Assembly: GCF_034627025.1 (NCBI RefSeq)
Contig: NZ_CP141048.1
Span: 4,292,001-4,356,000, forward strand
Reading direction: 5' to 3'
Origin: Microvirga lotononidis
GTDB lineage: Bacteria > Pseudomonadota > Alphaproteobacteria > Rhizobiales > Beijerinckiaceae
Length of the DNA: 64,000 nt
Below, in pieces: positions 8,683 through 18,129 of this stretch. Both the position numbers and the translations under genes were made by a program. The first letter of the stretch is position 1. The number at the start of each line of letters is the position of its first letter. The notes beneath the pieces are model-generated. The model saw only the letters and a program-made list of their open reading frames with translations, ran no database searches and was not told where the DNA came from.

Positions 8683-10233
8683 ATGGCCGACAAGCAGAAA
8701 TTCTACATCACCACGGCTATTTCGTACCCGAATGGGGCTCCCCATATCGGCCATGCCTACGAGGTCGTCGCATCCGACGCGATCGCGCGGTTCAAGCGCA
8801 TCGACGGCTACGACGTGTTCTTCATGACCGGCACGGACGAGCATGGGCTGAAGATCCAGCAGACGGCGGACAAGAACGGCACGACGCCCAAGGCCTTCGT
8901 CGACGAGATGGCGGCGAAGTTCAAGGCCATGGCCGACCGGCTCGACTGCTCCTACGACCGCTTCATCCGCACGACCGATTCCGATCACCTGCCCTCGACC
9001 CAGGAGCTGTGGCGCCGGATGCAGGAGAGGGGCGATATCTACCTCTCCAAGTACTCCGGCTGGTACTCGGTCCGGGACGAGGCCTATTTCGACGAGAGCG
9101 AGCTGACGAAGCAGCCCGACGGCAGTTTCCGCGCGCCGACCGGCGCGGCAGTCGAGTGGATCGAGGAGGAGAGCTATTTCTTCCGCCTCTCGGCCTATCA
9201 GGACCGGCTGCTGGCCCATTACGAGGCCAATCCCGATTTCATCAGCCCGGAAACCCGTCGCAACGAGATCGCGAGCTTCGTCCGTTCCGGCCTGCAGGAT
9301 CTCTCGATCAGCCGGACGACCTTCAACTGGGGCCTGCCGGTTCCCGGCGATCCGAAGCACGTCATGTATGTCTGGATCGACGCCCTGAACAATTACATGA
9401 CCGGCTGCGGCTTCCCGAACGAGAATGACCCGCGCTGGCACTATTGGCCGGCGGACGTGCACATTATCGGCAAGGACATCGTGCGCTTCCACACGGTCTA
9501 TTGGCCCGCGTTCCTCATGTCGGCCGAGCTGCCGCTGCCGAAGCGCGTCTTCGGGCACGGGTTCCTGCTCAACAAGGGCGAGAAGATGTCGAAATCGGTC
9601 GGCAACGTGGTCGACCCGTTCGATCTCGCCGACACCTATGGGGTCGACCAGATCCGCTATTTCTTCATGCGGGAAGTGCCCTTCGGCCAGGACGGCAACT
9701 ACTCCCACGAGGCCATCGTGAACCGCATCAACGCGGACTTGGCGAACGATCTCGGCAACCTCGCCCAGCGCTCGCTGTCGATGATCGCCAAGAACTGCGA
9801 TGCCGCCGTTCCGCAGCCGGGAGAGTTCACCCAGGCCGATCAGGACATGCTCTGGCTGGCCGATGCTTTGCCCGGCAAGACGAGGGCGGCCGTGAAGGAC
9901 TTCGCCGTCCATACGACCCTGGCCGAGATCTGGGCGGTGGTGGCCGAGGCCAACCGCTATTTCGCGTCCCAGGAGCCCTGGATCCTGCGCAAGAGCGACC
10001 CGGCGCGCATGAACACGGTACTGTACGTGACAGCGGAGGTCCTGCGAGCGGTCGGCGTCCTGGCTCAGCCTTTCGTCCCGACGGCTGCGGCCAAGCTCCT
10101 CGATCTGCTGGCGATTCCGCCCGAGGGCAGGGTGCTTGCGGCTGTCGGTCCGGAGCATCGCCTGACGGCTGGAACCGCGCTTCCGCAACCTGCGCCGATT
10201 TTCCCGCGTTATATCGAGGCGGAAGCATCCTAA
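8683..10233 (+). CDS. metG: Methionyl-tRNA synthetase
   Basis: It charges tRNA-Met with methionine in the cytoplasm. The class I HIGH signature is seen in PHIGHAYE (about residues 22-29) and the KMSKS loop near residue 304. The connective insertion lacks the four zinc cysteines of the E. coli type. At 516 residues the protein also lacks the C-terminal dimerisation (Trbp111-like) domain, so it is the short form usual in alphaproteobacteria. It starts 47 bases after holB. The stop codon is followed directly by a strong nested hairpin. Confidence 0.96.
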   Translation: MADKQKFYITTAISYPNGAPHIGHAYEVVASDAIARFKRIDGYDVFFMTGTDEHGLKIQQTADKNGTTPKAFVDEMAAKFKAMADRLDCSYDRFIRTTDSDHLPSTQELWRRMQERGDIYLSKYSGWYSVRDEAYFDESELTKQPDGSFRAPTGAAVEWIEEESYFFRLSAYQDRLLAHYEANPDFISPETRRNEIASFVRSGLQDLSISRTTFNWGLPVPGDPKHVMYVWIDALNNYMTGCGFPNENDPRWHYWPADVHIIGKDIVRFHTVYWPAFLMSAELPLPKRVFGHGFLLNKGEKMSKSVGNVVDPFDLADTYGVDQIRYFFMREVPFGQDGNYSHEAIVNRINADLANDLGNLAQRSLSMIAKNCDAAVPQPGEFTQADQDMLWLADALPGKTRAAVKDFAVHTTLAEIWAVVAEANRYFASQEPWILRKSDPARMNTVLYVTAEVLRAVGVLAQPFVPTAAAKLLDLLAIPPEGRVLAAVGPEHRLTAGTALPQPAPIFPRYIEAEAS

Positions 10234-10234
10234 C

Positions 10235-10275
10235 GCTTCCGCTTTGATGGGCTCCCCGGAGCCTTCAGCGGAAGC
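10235..10275 (+). other. Nested stem-loop between metG and the glycoside hydrolase gene
   Basis: The outer stem is GCTTCCGCT (10235-10243) with AGCGGAAGC (10267-10275); the inner stem is GGCTCC (10250-10255) with GGAGCC (10258-10263). No T-run follows, so it is not a standard intrinsic terminator. Its 3' arm lies next to the ATG at 10281 and contains the only purine-rich ribosome-binding candidate (GGAAG). Confidence 0.7.
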
Positions 10276-10280
10276 GGAAG

Positions 10281-11612
10281 ATGTATACCACCTTCATGTT
10301 TGCCACCGGGATTGAGAACAGCATCCCGACCATCAACAATGGCCGCACCCGCATCGACCAGATGGAGAAGTGCGGTCATTACACACATTGGCGAACGGAT
10401 TTCGACCTCCTGGAGGATCTCGACATCCAGGTCCTCCGCTACGGACCGCCGCTCCATAAGACTTTCATCGGTCCCGGTCGCTACGATTGGGCCTTCGCCG
10501 ACATGACTTTTGGCGAGCTCCAGCGTCGGGACATCATTCCCATCGTCGACCTCTGTCATTTCGGCGTGCCCGATTGGATCGGAAATTTCCAGAACCCGGA
10601 TTTCCCAGCCCTGTTCGCATCTTACGCGGAAGACTTCGCGCGTCGCTTTCCCTGGGTTCAGCTCTATACTCCCATCAACGAGATGTTCATCTGCGCCGAG
10701 TTCTCGGCAGCCTATGGCTGGTGGAACGAGCAGCTGACGAGCGACCAGGCGTTCGTAACCGCCCTCAAGCACATCGTGAGGGCCAATGTTCTGGCCATGG
10801 AACGGATCCTCAAGGTCCGGCCGGACGCCCTGTTCATCCAAAGCGAGTCGTCGGAATACTTCCACGCGGAGAATCCCGCCGCCATCAAGCCGTCCGAGAT
10901 CATGAACTCACGGCGCTTCCTATCCCTCGACCTGAACTATGGAAGACGGGTCGACTCGGAAATGTACGAGTTCCTGATGGATAGCGGCATGACCCGGGAC
11001 GAGTACCATTTCTTTCTCAGTCGTTCGTCCTTGCGCCACCACTGCATCATGGGGAATGACTACTACCTCACCAACGAGCATAGGGTCCGAGAGGACGGCA
11101 CCACCGAGGCCGCTGGGGATGTTTTCGGATACGATGAGATCACCCGGCAGTACTATGATCGCTATCGGCTGCCCGTGATGCATACCGAAACGAACCTCAT
11201 GCAGGGCCCTAACGGCGACGAGGCGGTCAACTGGCTTTGGAAGCAATGGGCAAACGTGCTGAGGGTCCGCAACACCGGTGTCCCGATCGTGGGCTTTACC
11301 TGGTACTCGCTCACCGACCAGATGGATTGGGATACGGCGCTTCGGGAGGAGAACAACCGGGTCACACCCGTCGGCCTTTACGACCTCGAGCGGAACATCC
11401 GTCCCGTGGGGCGCCGCTACAGGAAGCTGATTCACGATTGGTGCGACGTGCTTCCCGCCCAAAGCGTCTGCCTGACCGTGCCCGTCGTTCGCCCACAGGA
11501 TCATGACGAGGCTCCGCTCCGCCGGCATCAGGATCGCATGCGCAAGATGCTGCACAAGGAAGCCAAGGAGGACGACGAACCGGTGGCGACGGCTCAGGGC
11601 GCCCGTCGGTAG
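10281..11612 (+). CDS. Glycoside hydrolase family 1-like protein
   Basis: The protein looks like a (beta/alpha)8 family 1 glycosidase of 443 residues. The TPINEM segment (about 130-135) matches the conserved T-x-N-E acid/base motif, with E134 the likely proton donor. MHTETN (E303) sits where the nucleophile TENG motif belongs but is altered. GFTWYSLTD and a following W resemble the late substrate-binding loop. No signal peptide is seen, so it is cytoplasmic. The last 40 or so residues are a charged tail outside the barrel. Substrate is unknown; a beta-glucosidase or related activity is inferred from the fold only. It sits between metG and tatD, which are usually adjacent, so it is probably an insertion. 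Confidence 0.75.
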   Translation: MYTTFMFATGIENSIPTINNGRTRIDQMEKCGHYTHWRTDFDLLEDLDIQVLRYGPPLHKTFIGPGRYDWAFADMTFGELQRRDIIPIVDLCHFGVPDWIGNFQNPDFPALFASYAEDFARRFPWVQLYTPINEMFICAEFSAAYGWWNEQLTSDQAFVTALKHIVRANVLAMERILKVRPDALFIQSESSEYFHAENPAAIKPSEIMNSRRFLSLDLNYGRRVDSEMYEFLMDSGMTRDEYHFFLSRSSLRHHCIMGNDYYLTNEHRVREDGTTEAAGDVFGYDEITRQYYDRYRLPVMHTETNLMQGPNGDEAVNWLWKQWANVLRVRNTGVPIVGFTWYSLTDQMDWDTALREENNRVTPVGLYDLERNIRPVGRRYRKLIHDWCDVLPAQSVCLTVPVVRPQDHDEAPLRRHQDRMRKMLHKEAKEDDEPVATAQGARR

Positions 11613-11678
11613 ACGGATCGGCTGAACATCATTATGAGCCTGGGCGGCGAGCCGCCGGAGAGGAGGGCACCTTTACCC

Positions 11679-12488
11679 ATGTTGGTCGACAGCCATTGCC
11701 ACCTGGACTTCCCCGACTTCCAGACCCGTCTCCCCGAAGTCCTGGCAACAGCCGCTGCCGCCGGGGTCGGGCGGATGGTGACGATCTCGACCCATGTGGC
11801 ACGCTTCGATACGTATCGAGCCCTGGCCGAGGCGCATGAGAGCATCTTCTGCTCGGTTGGCACCCACCCGCACAATGCCGCCGATGAGCCGGATATTCCC
11901 GCCGAGCGGCTGGCCGAACTCTCGGTCCATCCCCGCTGCATCGCCATCGGCGAGGCCGGTCTCGATTATCATTACGACAAGAGTCCCCACGACGTTCAGC
12001 AGCGCGTCTTCCGCACGCATATCGAGGCCGCGCGGACAACCGGGTTGCCCTTGGTCATCCATGCCCGCAACGCCGACGAGGACATGATCCGGATCTTGAC
12101 CGAAGAGATGACGCGCGGGCGCTTCGATGCGGTGCTCCACTGCTTCTCGTCCGGTGAGACGTTGGCCCAAGTCGGGGTCGAACTCGGTCTTTACGTCTCG
12201 TTCTCGGGCATTCTCACATTCCGAAACTCGGAGGAGATCCGTCGGATCGCAGCGGCCGTTCCCCATGAACGCCTGCTGGTCGAGACGGATGCGCCCTACC
12301 TGGCCCCGGTGCCGTACCGCGGAAAGACCAACGAGCCGGCCTTTGTGGCCCATACGGCCCATGTGCTCGCGGAGGTCGTCGGGGTGAGCGATGAAGAGGT
12401 CGCCAGGTTCACGACGGCCAATTTCTACCGCCTGTTCTCCAAGGCGGCCGCCGCCGACTCCATCGGGGGGCAGGCGCTCGCGTCATGA
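11679..12488 (+). CDS. tatD: TatD-family metal-dependent hydrolase
   Basis: TatD proteins are TIM-barrel metalloenzymes with 3'-5' exonuclease activity on DNA or RNA in characterised members. Metal ligands are visible: HCH in DSHCHLDF, E in GEAGLDYHY, H in VIHARN, H in HCFSSG and D in VETDAPYLAP. I start at the ATG at 11679 because MLVDSHCHLD is the family's normal N terminus; an AGGAGG (11661-11666) lies upstream with a rather long spacer, and an in-frame ATG at 11634 would add 15 unusual residues. The TGA overlaps the next ATG (ATGA). Confidence 0.92.
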   Translation: MLVDSHCHLDFPDFQTRLPEVLATAAAAGVGRMVTISTHVARFDTYRALAEAHESIFCSVGTHPHNAADEPDIPAERLAELSVHPRCIAIGEAGLDYHYDKSPHDVQQRVFRTHIEAARTTGLPLVIHARNADEDMIRILTEEMTRGRFDAVLHCFSSGETLAQVGVELGLYVSFSGILTFRNSEEIRRIAAAVPHERLLVETDAPYLAPVPYRGKTNEPAFVAHTAHVLAEVVGVSDEEVARFTTANFYRLFSKAAAADSIGGQALAS

Positions 12489-13285
12489 CGTTGAAAGTCA
12501 CGATTCTTGGGTGCGGATCCTCGGCCGGCGTGCCCCGCGTGGGCGTCGGCTGGGGCGCCTGCGATCCCGCGAACCCGAAGAACCGCCGGCACCGCTGCTC
12601 GATCCTGGTCGAGAGGATCGGGCCGGGCGGGGCGAAGACGACCGTTCTGGTCGATACCGGCCCGGATCTGCGCGAGCAGCTCCTCGGCGCCGACGTCCGG
12701 CACCTCGACGCCGTTCTCATTACCCACGAGCACGCCGATCATATCCATGGAATCGACGATCTGCGTCCGCTCGCTCTCGTCCAACGACAGCGCATCCCGG
12801 TCTATGCGGACCGGATGACCAGTGAACTGCTCCAGATGCGTTTCGGCTACTGCTTCGAAACGCCGGCCGGAAGCAGCTATCCGCCGATTCTGAAAATGCG
12901 CCATCTGCTGCCGGGTACGATGACGGCGATCCAGGGCGCCGGCGGCACCGTCGAGGCCTTGCCGTTCAGGATGATCCACGGGGATATCGACGCCCTGGGC
13001 TTCCGGTTCGGTAAAATCGCTTACGCGCCCGACGTGAGCCGCATGCCCGAGGAAAGCCTGCCGAGCCTGGAAGGCCTGGACGTCCTGATCCTCGATGCCC
13101 TGCGCTACACGCCGCACCCGACGCATTTTTCGGTATCGGAGGCCTTGGAGCTGATCGGCAGGGTCAAGCCCAAGCGGGCCATCCTGACGAACCTACATAC
13201 GGACCTGGATTACGAGATCCTGCGCAGCAAGCTGCCCCGGCACATCGATCCCGCCTATGATGGGTTGCAGATCGAGGTTGCCTGA
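12485..13285 (+). CDS. MBL-fold metallohydrolase (PhnP-like)
   Basis: This is a metallo-beta-lactamase-fold hydrolase of 266 residues. The dinuclear metal motif THEHADH is near residue 80, and the N terminus GCGSSAGVPRVG is typical of the PhnP/RNase Z-like branch, whose members act as phosphodiesterases. Cys and His near residues 30-40 (the GACDP and RRHRCS region) could form the extra zinc site of PhnP. It is translationally coupled to tatD by an ATGA overlap. The physiological substrate is unknown. Confidence 0.85.
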   Translation: MTLKVTILGCGSSAGVPRVGVGWGACDPANPKNRRHRCSILVERIGPGGAKTTVLVDTGPDLREQLLGADVRHLDAVLITHEHADHIHGIDDLRPLALVQRQRIPVYADRMTSELLQMRFGYCFETPAGSSYPPILKMRHLLPGTMTAIQGAGGTVEALPFRMIHGDIDALGFRFGKIAYAPDVSRMPEESLPSLEGLDVLILDALRYTPHPTHFSVSEALELIGRVKPKRAILTNLHTDLDYEILRSKLPRHIDPAYDGLQIEVA

Positions 13286-13290
13286 ACCTC

Positions 13291-13968
13291 TCAGCCAACC
13301 TTGCCGAAGCGTTGCTCCAGGGCGGCAATGTATGCATCCCGAGAGGGCTTGAGGTGGTCGCGGCAGAGCTGAACGAGTCTCTCGCGATCCGCGGCCCTGA
13401 GAGCCTCGATCATCGCCCAGTGGTCCTCTTTCGCCTTGGCGAGATGCTCGGGGTCCGCCGCCGTGTAGGAGCGCACGCCGTGGGCTTTCTGGGCCAGGTT
13501 CCGGATCAGCTCGATGAGATGAGGGTTGCCGCAGGCGCCGAAGAGCGCATTGTGGAAGGCGATGTTCGTCCGGAAAGCGGCGCGTGAATCGCCCTGGTCG
13601 ACGGCCGCCGAATGCTGCTCGTGAATGTCCGTGAGGGCGGCGAGCGTCTCGGGTCCGGGCGGCAGCGGAATTTGCTTGGCCGCCAGCGTTTCCAGGGCTT
13701 CGCGGACGAAATAAATCTGGCGCACATCCGTAGGGCTCAGCATGCGCACCGCGGCGCCCTTGTTCTGCACGCGCTCGACCAGGCCCATCCGTTCGAGCTC
13801 GGCAATGGCCTCGCGCACCACATGCCGTTTCACCTCGAACCGGGTCGCGAGATCCTCCTCGATCAGCCTTTCCCGGGGCTGAAGCCAGCCGAGGACGATG
13901 TCCTCCTCCAGGGCCTGCGCCACCTGTCTCGCCCTGGCAGCCGAGGCCTGACGCTCCGCACCATCCAT
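13291..13968 (-). CDS. GntR-family (FCD domain) transcriptional regulator
   Basis: An N-terminal winged helix (about residues 12-75, with RLIEEDLATRFEV and VVREAIAELERMGLVER) is followed by an all-helical FCD ligand-binding domain. It is divergent from the tartrate-type genes and is probably their ligand-responsive repressor. I start at the ATG at 13968: a longer frame to 14034 would run across a perfect 12-bp operator-like palindrome and into the dehydratase start. The effector could be tartrate or a related hydroxy acid (inference from neighbours). Confidence 0.88.
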   Translation of the reverse strand: MDGAERQASAARARQVAQALEEDIVLGWLQPRERLIEEDLATRFEVKRHVVREAIAELERMGLVERVQNKGAAVRMLSPTDVRQIYFVREALETLAAKQIPLPPGPETLAALTDIHEQHSAAVDQGDSRAAFRTNIAFHNALFGACGNPHLIELIRNLAQKAHGVRSYTAADPEHLAKAKEDHWAMIEALRAADRERLVQLCRDHLKPSRDAYIAALEQRFGKVG

Positions 13969-13992
13969 GCCAGTTTCACTTTCGCCAACATT

Positions 13993-14004
13993 ATTGTTGA
14001 CAAT
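13993..14004. promoter_or_regulatory. Probable GntR/FCD operator overlapping a -35 box
   Basis: ATTGT-TG-ACAAT is a perfect inverted repeat with a 2-base centre, the typical shape of FCD-type GntR operators (TTGT-N2-ACAA core). It overlaps TTGACA (13997-14002), a possible -35 element for the dehydratase gene starting at 14033, so a bound repressor would block that promoter. It also lies 25 bases upstream of the regulator's own start. Confidence 0.6.
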
Positions 14005-14032
14005 CTTGATAGCACATCGATGATCCCTCGTC

Positions 14033-15739
14033 ATGAGCCATGATCACAAGCCTTCCGCATTTGGGCTGCGCCGTAATCTGACGAGCTACGGCGATCCTGA
14101 GTTCTCCCTCTTCCTGCGCAAGGCCTTCATCAAGGCCGCCGGCTTCTCCGATGACGCCCTTGAGCGGCCCATCGTCGGAATCACCAACACCTTCAGCGAC
14201 TTCAATCCTTGCCACGGCAACGTGCCTCGGCTCATCGAGGCGGTGAAGCGCGGGGTCATGCTCGCGGGCGGCCTGCCGATGGAATTCCCCACGATCTCCA
14301 TCCACGAATCCTTCGCCAGTCCGACCAGCATGTTCCTGCGCAACCTTATGGCCATGGACACGGAAGAAATGATCCGCGCCCAGCCGATGGATGCGGTGGT
14401 GCTGATCGGGGGCTGCGACAAGACCGTGCCGGCCCAGCTCATGGCGGCCGCGAGCGCCGACGTGCCGGCGATCCAGCTGATCACGGGGCCGATGCTGGTC
14501 GGCCACCACAAGGGCGAGATACTGGGGGCCTGCACCGATTGCCGCCGCCTGTGGGGGCAGCACAGGGCGGGCGTGATGGATCAGGACGAGGTGGAGGTCG
14601 TCAGCGGACGCCTCGCCCCGACCCAGGGCACATGCATGGTGATGGGCACGGCTAGCACCATGGGATGTCTCGTCGAGGCGCTGGGCATAGCTCTGCCGGG
14701 GTCAGGCACGATCCCGGCCACCCATGCGGACAGAATCCGGGCCGCCGAGGCAAGCGGGCGCCAGGCCGTTGCGCTGGCAGGGCAGGGGCCGCGCCCGAGC
14801 GAACTGTTGACCGAGGCTGCTTTCCGCAACGCCATGGTGGTGCTGCAGGCGATCGGGGGTTCGACCAACGGGCTGGTCCATCTGGCGGCGATCGCCCGCC
14901 GGCGCGGCCTCAAGATCGACCTCGAGGAGTTCGACCGGATCGGCCGCGAGGTCCCCGTCCTCGTGGATCTGAAGCCCTCCGGCGCCATGTACATGGAGCA
15001 TTTTCACTGGGCGGGCGGTATGCCCCGTCTGCTGCACGAATTGCGCGACCATCTCGCTCTGGATGCGGTGACGGTGACCGGAGAGACCATCCGGGCCATC
15101 GCGGACGGCGCCGAGGATGTACCGGGACAGACGATCATTCGCAGCCTGAAGACACCACTCAAAGCCACCGGCGCGATGGCCGTCCTGCGCGGCAATCTCG
15201 CTCCCCTGGGGGCGGTGATCAAGCATTCGGCGGCATCTCCCGATCTTCTGCAGCATACCGGCCGAGCAGTCGTGTTCGAATCGGTCGAGGATCTCGTCAC
15301 CCGGATCGACGATCCGGATCTCGATGTGACGGCGGACGACGTTCTCGTCCTGCGGAATGCGGGGCCGAAAGGGGCGCCCGGCATGCCCGAGGCCGGTTAC
15401 CTGCCGATCCCGAGGAAGCTCGCCCAGGCGGGCGTGAAGGACATGGTCAGGATCTCCGACGCCCGCATGAGCGGCACCGCCTTCGGCACGATCGTGCTCC
15501 ATATCGCTCCGGAATCCGCGACCGGCGGCCCCCTCGGTCTCGTACGGAGCGGGGACATGATCCGATTGGACGCACCCGCGCGCCGCCTCGAACTCCTCGT
15601 GGACGAAGACGAGCTGAAGCGCCGTGCCCAGGAATGGCAGCCGCCACGTCATCTCACCGAAGTGAGCCGTGGCTATCGTGGCCTGTATCTGAAGAGCGTT
15701 CTGCAGGCCGACGAGGGCTGCGACTTCGATTTCTGCTGA
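14033..15739 (+). CDS. IlvD/Edd-family dehydratase
   Basis: A 568-residue member of the Fe-S dehydratase family that includes dihydroxy-acid dehydratase and sugar-acid (arabonate, xylonate, gluconate) dehydratases. The cluster cysteines are visible in NPCHGN (about residue 60), GGCDKT (about 127) and a third Cys in ACTDC (about 165). The KDMVRISDARMSGTAFG block near residue 475 is the family's C-terminal signature. The divergent regulator and the tartrate genes behind it suggest a role on a hydroxy acid rather than in branched-chain amino acid synthesis. The exact substrate cannot be read from sequence. Confidence 0.85.
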   Translation: MSHDHKPSAFGLRRNLTSYGDPEFSLFLRKAFIKAAGFSDDALERPIVGITNTFSDFNPCHGNVPRLIEAVKRGVMLAGGLPMEFPTISIHESFASPTSMFLRNLMAMDTEEMIRAQPMDAVVLIGGCDKTVPAQLMAAASADVPAIQLITGPMLVGHHKGEILGACTDCRRLWGQHRAGVMDQDEVEVVSGRLAPTQGTCMVMGTASTMGCLVEALGIALPGSGTIPATHADRIRAAEASGRQAVALAGQGPRPSELLTEAAFRNAMVVLQAIGGSTNGLVHLAAIARRRGLKIDLEEFDRIGREVPVLVDLKPSGAMYMEHFHWAGGMPRLLHELRDHLALDAVTVTGETIRAIADGAEDVPGQTIIRSLKTPLKATGAMAVLRGNLAPLGAVIKHSAASPDLLQHTGRAVVFESVEDLVTRIDDPDLDVTADDVLVLRNAGPKGAPGMPEAGYLPIPRKLAQAGVKDMVRISDARMSGTAFGTIVLHIAPESATGGPLGLVRSGDMIRLDAPARRLELLVDEDELKRRAQEWQPPRHLTEVSRGYRGLYLKSVLQADEGCDFDFC

Positions 15740-15782
15740 CGGCTTTCCGCCCAAACCGACACCGCCCCTGAACGAGGCTCAC

Positions 15783-16946
15783 ATGCGTATCATCGACGTC
15801 CGCGAGATCACCCAGCCGATCGCCTCTCCGATCCGTAACGCCTATATCGACTTCTCGAAGATGACGACGAGCCTAGTTGCGGTCGTGACCGACGTGGTGC
15901 GCGACGGCCGCCGCGTCGTCGGCTATGGTTTCAACTCGAACGGCCGCTACGGCCAAGGCGGCCTCATCCGCGAGCGCTTCCGCGACCGAATCCTGGAGGC
16001 GAGCCCTGAGAGCCTGCTCGACGACAGCGGCAGCAACCTGGATCCGCAGAGGATCTGGGCCACCATGATGAAGAACGAGAAGCCCGGCGGGCATGGCGAG
16101 CGTTCGGTTGCCGTGGGCACCCTCGACATGGCGATCTGGGATGCCACCGCCAAGATCGCCGGCAAGCCGCTCTTCCGTCTGCTGGCGGAGCGCCAGGGGC
16201 GGGAGGCCAATTCGAGGGTCTTCGTCTATGCCGCCGGCGGCTACTACTACCCGGGCAAGGACGACAGCGCCTTGCGGGCCGAAATGCGCAGCTATCTCGA
16301 CCGCGGCTACAACGCCGTGAAGATGAAAATCGGCGGCGCCTCAATCGCGGAGGACCAGCGCCGGATCGAAGCTGTCCTAACGGAAATCGGCTCGCAAGCG
16401 CAGCTCGCCGTCGACGCCAACGGGCGCTTCGATCTCGAAACCGCGATCGCCTATGCCAAGATGCTGCGCAACTATCCGCTATTCTGGTACGAAGAGGCGG
16501 GCGATCCCCTCGACTATTCCCTCCAGGCCGCACTCTCCGAGTTCTATCCCGGCCCGATGGCGACCGGCGAGAACCTGTTCTCGCATCAGGACGCCCGCAA
16601 TCTCCTGCGCCATGGCGGCATGCGGCCGGATCGCGACTGGCTGCAGTTCGACTGCGCTTTGTCCTATGGGCTCGTGGAATACCTTCGCACCCTCGACGTG
16701 CTGGCGCAGTTCGGCTGGTCACCCTCCCGTTGCATCCCGCATGGCGGACACCAGATGTCGCTCAACATCGCGGCGGGCCTTGGTCTCGGCGGCAACGAGA
16801 GCTATCCGGACCTGTTCCAGCCCTATGGCGGTTTCCCGGACAGCGTGCGGGTCGAGAACGGCCACATCGTCATGCCGGAACTGCCCGGGATCGGCTTCGA
16901 AGGCAAGTCGGACCTGATCAAGGTCATGCGCGAGCTGGCGGAATAA
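15783..16946 (+). CDS. tarD: D(-)-tartrate dehydratase (enolase superfamily)
   Basis: It would dehydrate D-tartrate to oxaloacetate. The 387-residue protein fits the mandelate-racemase group of the enolase superfamily: the KxK pair is K180/K182, Mg2+ ligands are D211, E237 and E263, and the catalytic His is H320 in IPHGGHQM. From memory it closely resembles the characterised Bradyrhizobium D-tartrate dehydratase, including GGHGERSVAVGT and FNSNGRYGQGG, with catalytic residues offset by two. It lies between the IlvD/Edd dehydratase (43 bases upstream) and a tartrate-type dehydrogenase (41 bases downstream), so the three are probably one operon. Confidence 0.88.
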   Translation: MRIIDVREITQPIASPIRNAYIDFSKMTTSLVAVVTDVVRDGRRVVGYGFNSNGRYGQGGLIRERFRDRILEASPESLLDDSGSNLDPQRIWATMMKNEKPGGHGERSVAVGTLDMAIWDATAKIAGKPLFRLLAERQGREANSRVFVYAAGGYYYPGKDDSALRAEMRSYLDRGYNAVKMKIGGASIAEDQRRIEAVLTEIGSQAQLAVDANGRFDLETAIAYAKMLRNYPLFWYEEAGDPLDYSLQAALSEFYPGPMATGENLFSHQDARNLLRHGGMRPDRDWLQFDCALSYGLVEYLRTLDVLAQFGWSPSRCIPHGGHQMSLNIAAGLGLGGNESYPDLFQPYGGFPDSVRVENGHIVMPELPGIGFEGKSDLIKVMRELAE

Positions 16947-16987
16947 CCAACCGAACATTCCTCGGACAACGAACAGCAAGAGTCATC

Positions 16988-18070
16988 ATGTCATCTGAAC
17001 CCAAGAAGCGGTATCGACTGGCGGTCATTCCCGGTGATGGCATCGGCAAGGAGACGACGCCGGAAGGCGTGCGGGTTCTGGAGGCAGCCGCCAAGAAGTT
17101 TGGTTTCGACCTTCAGCTCGACCACTTCGATTTCTCCTCCTACGACTATTATGCCAAGCACGGGCGCATGCTGCCTGAGGACTGGAAGGAGAAGATCGGC
17201 TCGCACGAGGCGATCTTCTTCGGCGCCGTCGGCTGGCCGGAGAAGATCCCGGACCACGTCTCGCTCTGGGGCTCGCTGCTCCAGTTCCGGCGCGAGTTCG
17301 ACCAATACATCAACCTGCGGCCCGTGCGACTGATGCCCGGTGTGCCGACACCGCTCGCCAATCGAAAGCCCGGCGACATCGACTTCTGGGTGGTGCGGGA
17401 GAATACAGAGGGCGAGTACTCCTCCGTCGGCGGCAAGATGTTTCCCGGCACCGAGCGGGAGGTGGTCATTCAGGAAACCGTTATGACGCGGATCGGCGTC
17501 GACCGGGTCCTGCGGTTTGCGTTCGATCTGGCCCAGATGCGTCCCCGGAAGCACCTGACCTCTGCGACGAAGTCGAACGGCATCTCGATCACCATGCCCT
17601 ATTGGGACGAGCGCGTGGAGGAGATGGCCAAGCAGTTTCCAGATGTGAAATATGACAAGTACCATATCGACATTCTCACGGCCCATTTCGTGCTGCACCC
17701 GGACTGGTTCGACGTGGTCGTCGCGTCGAATCTGTTCGGCGACATCCTGTCCGATCTGGGGCCCGCCTGCACGGGAACCATCGGCATCGCGCCGTCGGGC
17801 AACATCAATCCGGACCGGACCTTCCCGTCTCTCTTCGAGCCGGTCCACGGGTCTGCGCCCGACATTGCGGGGCAGGGGATCGCGAACCCCATCGGCCAGA
17901 TCTGGTCAGGCGCGATGATGCTGGAGCACCTGGGGGAAGGGGAGGCGGCAGCCGCCATCGTTCGCGCCATCGAAGACGTGTTGAGCGAGCGCACCCTTCG
18001 GACCCGCGACCTCGGCGGGAATGCCGCTACCGAAACCATCGGCAAGGCGGTGGCCGACGCGGTCGGCTGA
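16988..18070 (+). CDS. ttuC: Tartrate dehydrogenase/decarboxylase or D-malate dehydrogenase
   Basis: A 360-residue NAD-dependent beta-decarboxylating dehydrogenase of the isocitrate/isopropylmalate family. The N terminus has IPGDGIGKE, the mid part WVVRENTEGEYS, the Mg-binding region SNLFGDILSDL, and the NAD-binding loop FEPVHGSAPDIAG. The TtuC/DmlA branch acts on tartrate and D-malate in characterised members, and the adjoining D-tartrate dehydratase supports that assignment here. I start at the ATG at 16988 because the frame further upstream overlaps the previous gene and has no family similarity. Confidence 0.87.
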   Translation: MSSEPKKRYRLAVIPGDGIGKETTPEGVRVLEAAAKKFGFDLQLDHFDFSSYDYYAKHGRMLPEDWKEKIGSHEAIFFGAVGWPEKIPDHVSLWGSLLQFRREFDQYINLRPVRLMPGVPTPLANRKPGDIDFWVVRENTEGEYSSVGGKMFPGTEREVVIQETVMTRIGVDRVLRFAFDLAQMRPRKHLTSATKSNGISITMPYWDERVEEMAKQFPDVKYDKYHIDILTAHFVLHPDWFDVVVASNLFGDILSDLGPACTGTIGIAPSGNINPDRTFPSLFEPVHGSAPDIAGQGIANPIGQIWSGAMMLEHLGEGEAAAAIVRAIEDVLSERTLRTRDLGGNAATETIGKAVADAVG

Positions 18071-18129
18071 CCGGCTGGAACCCCTCGGATCCGTCGACAT
18101 TGATCATCGGTGTCGCGAGAGGGCAGGGC

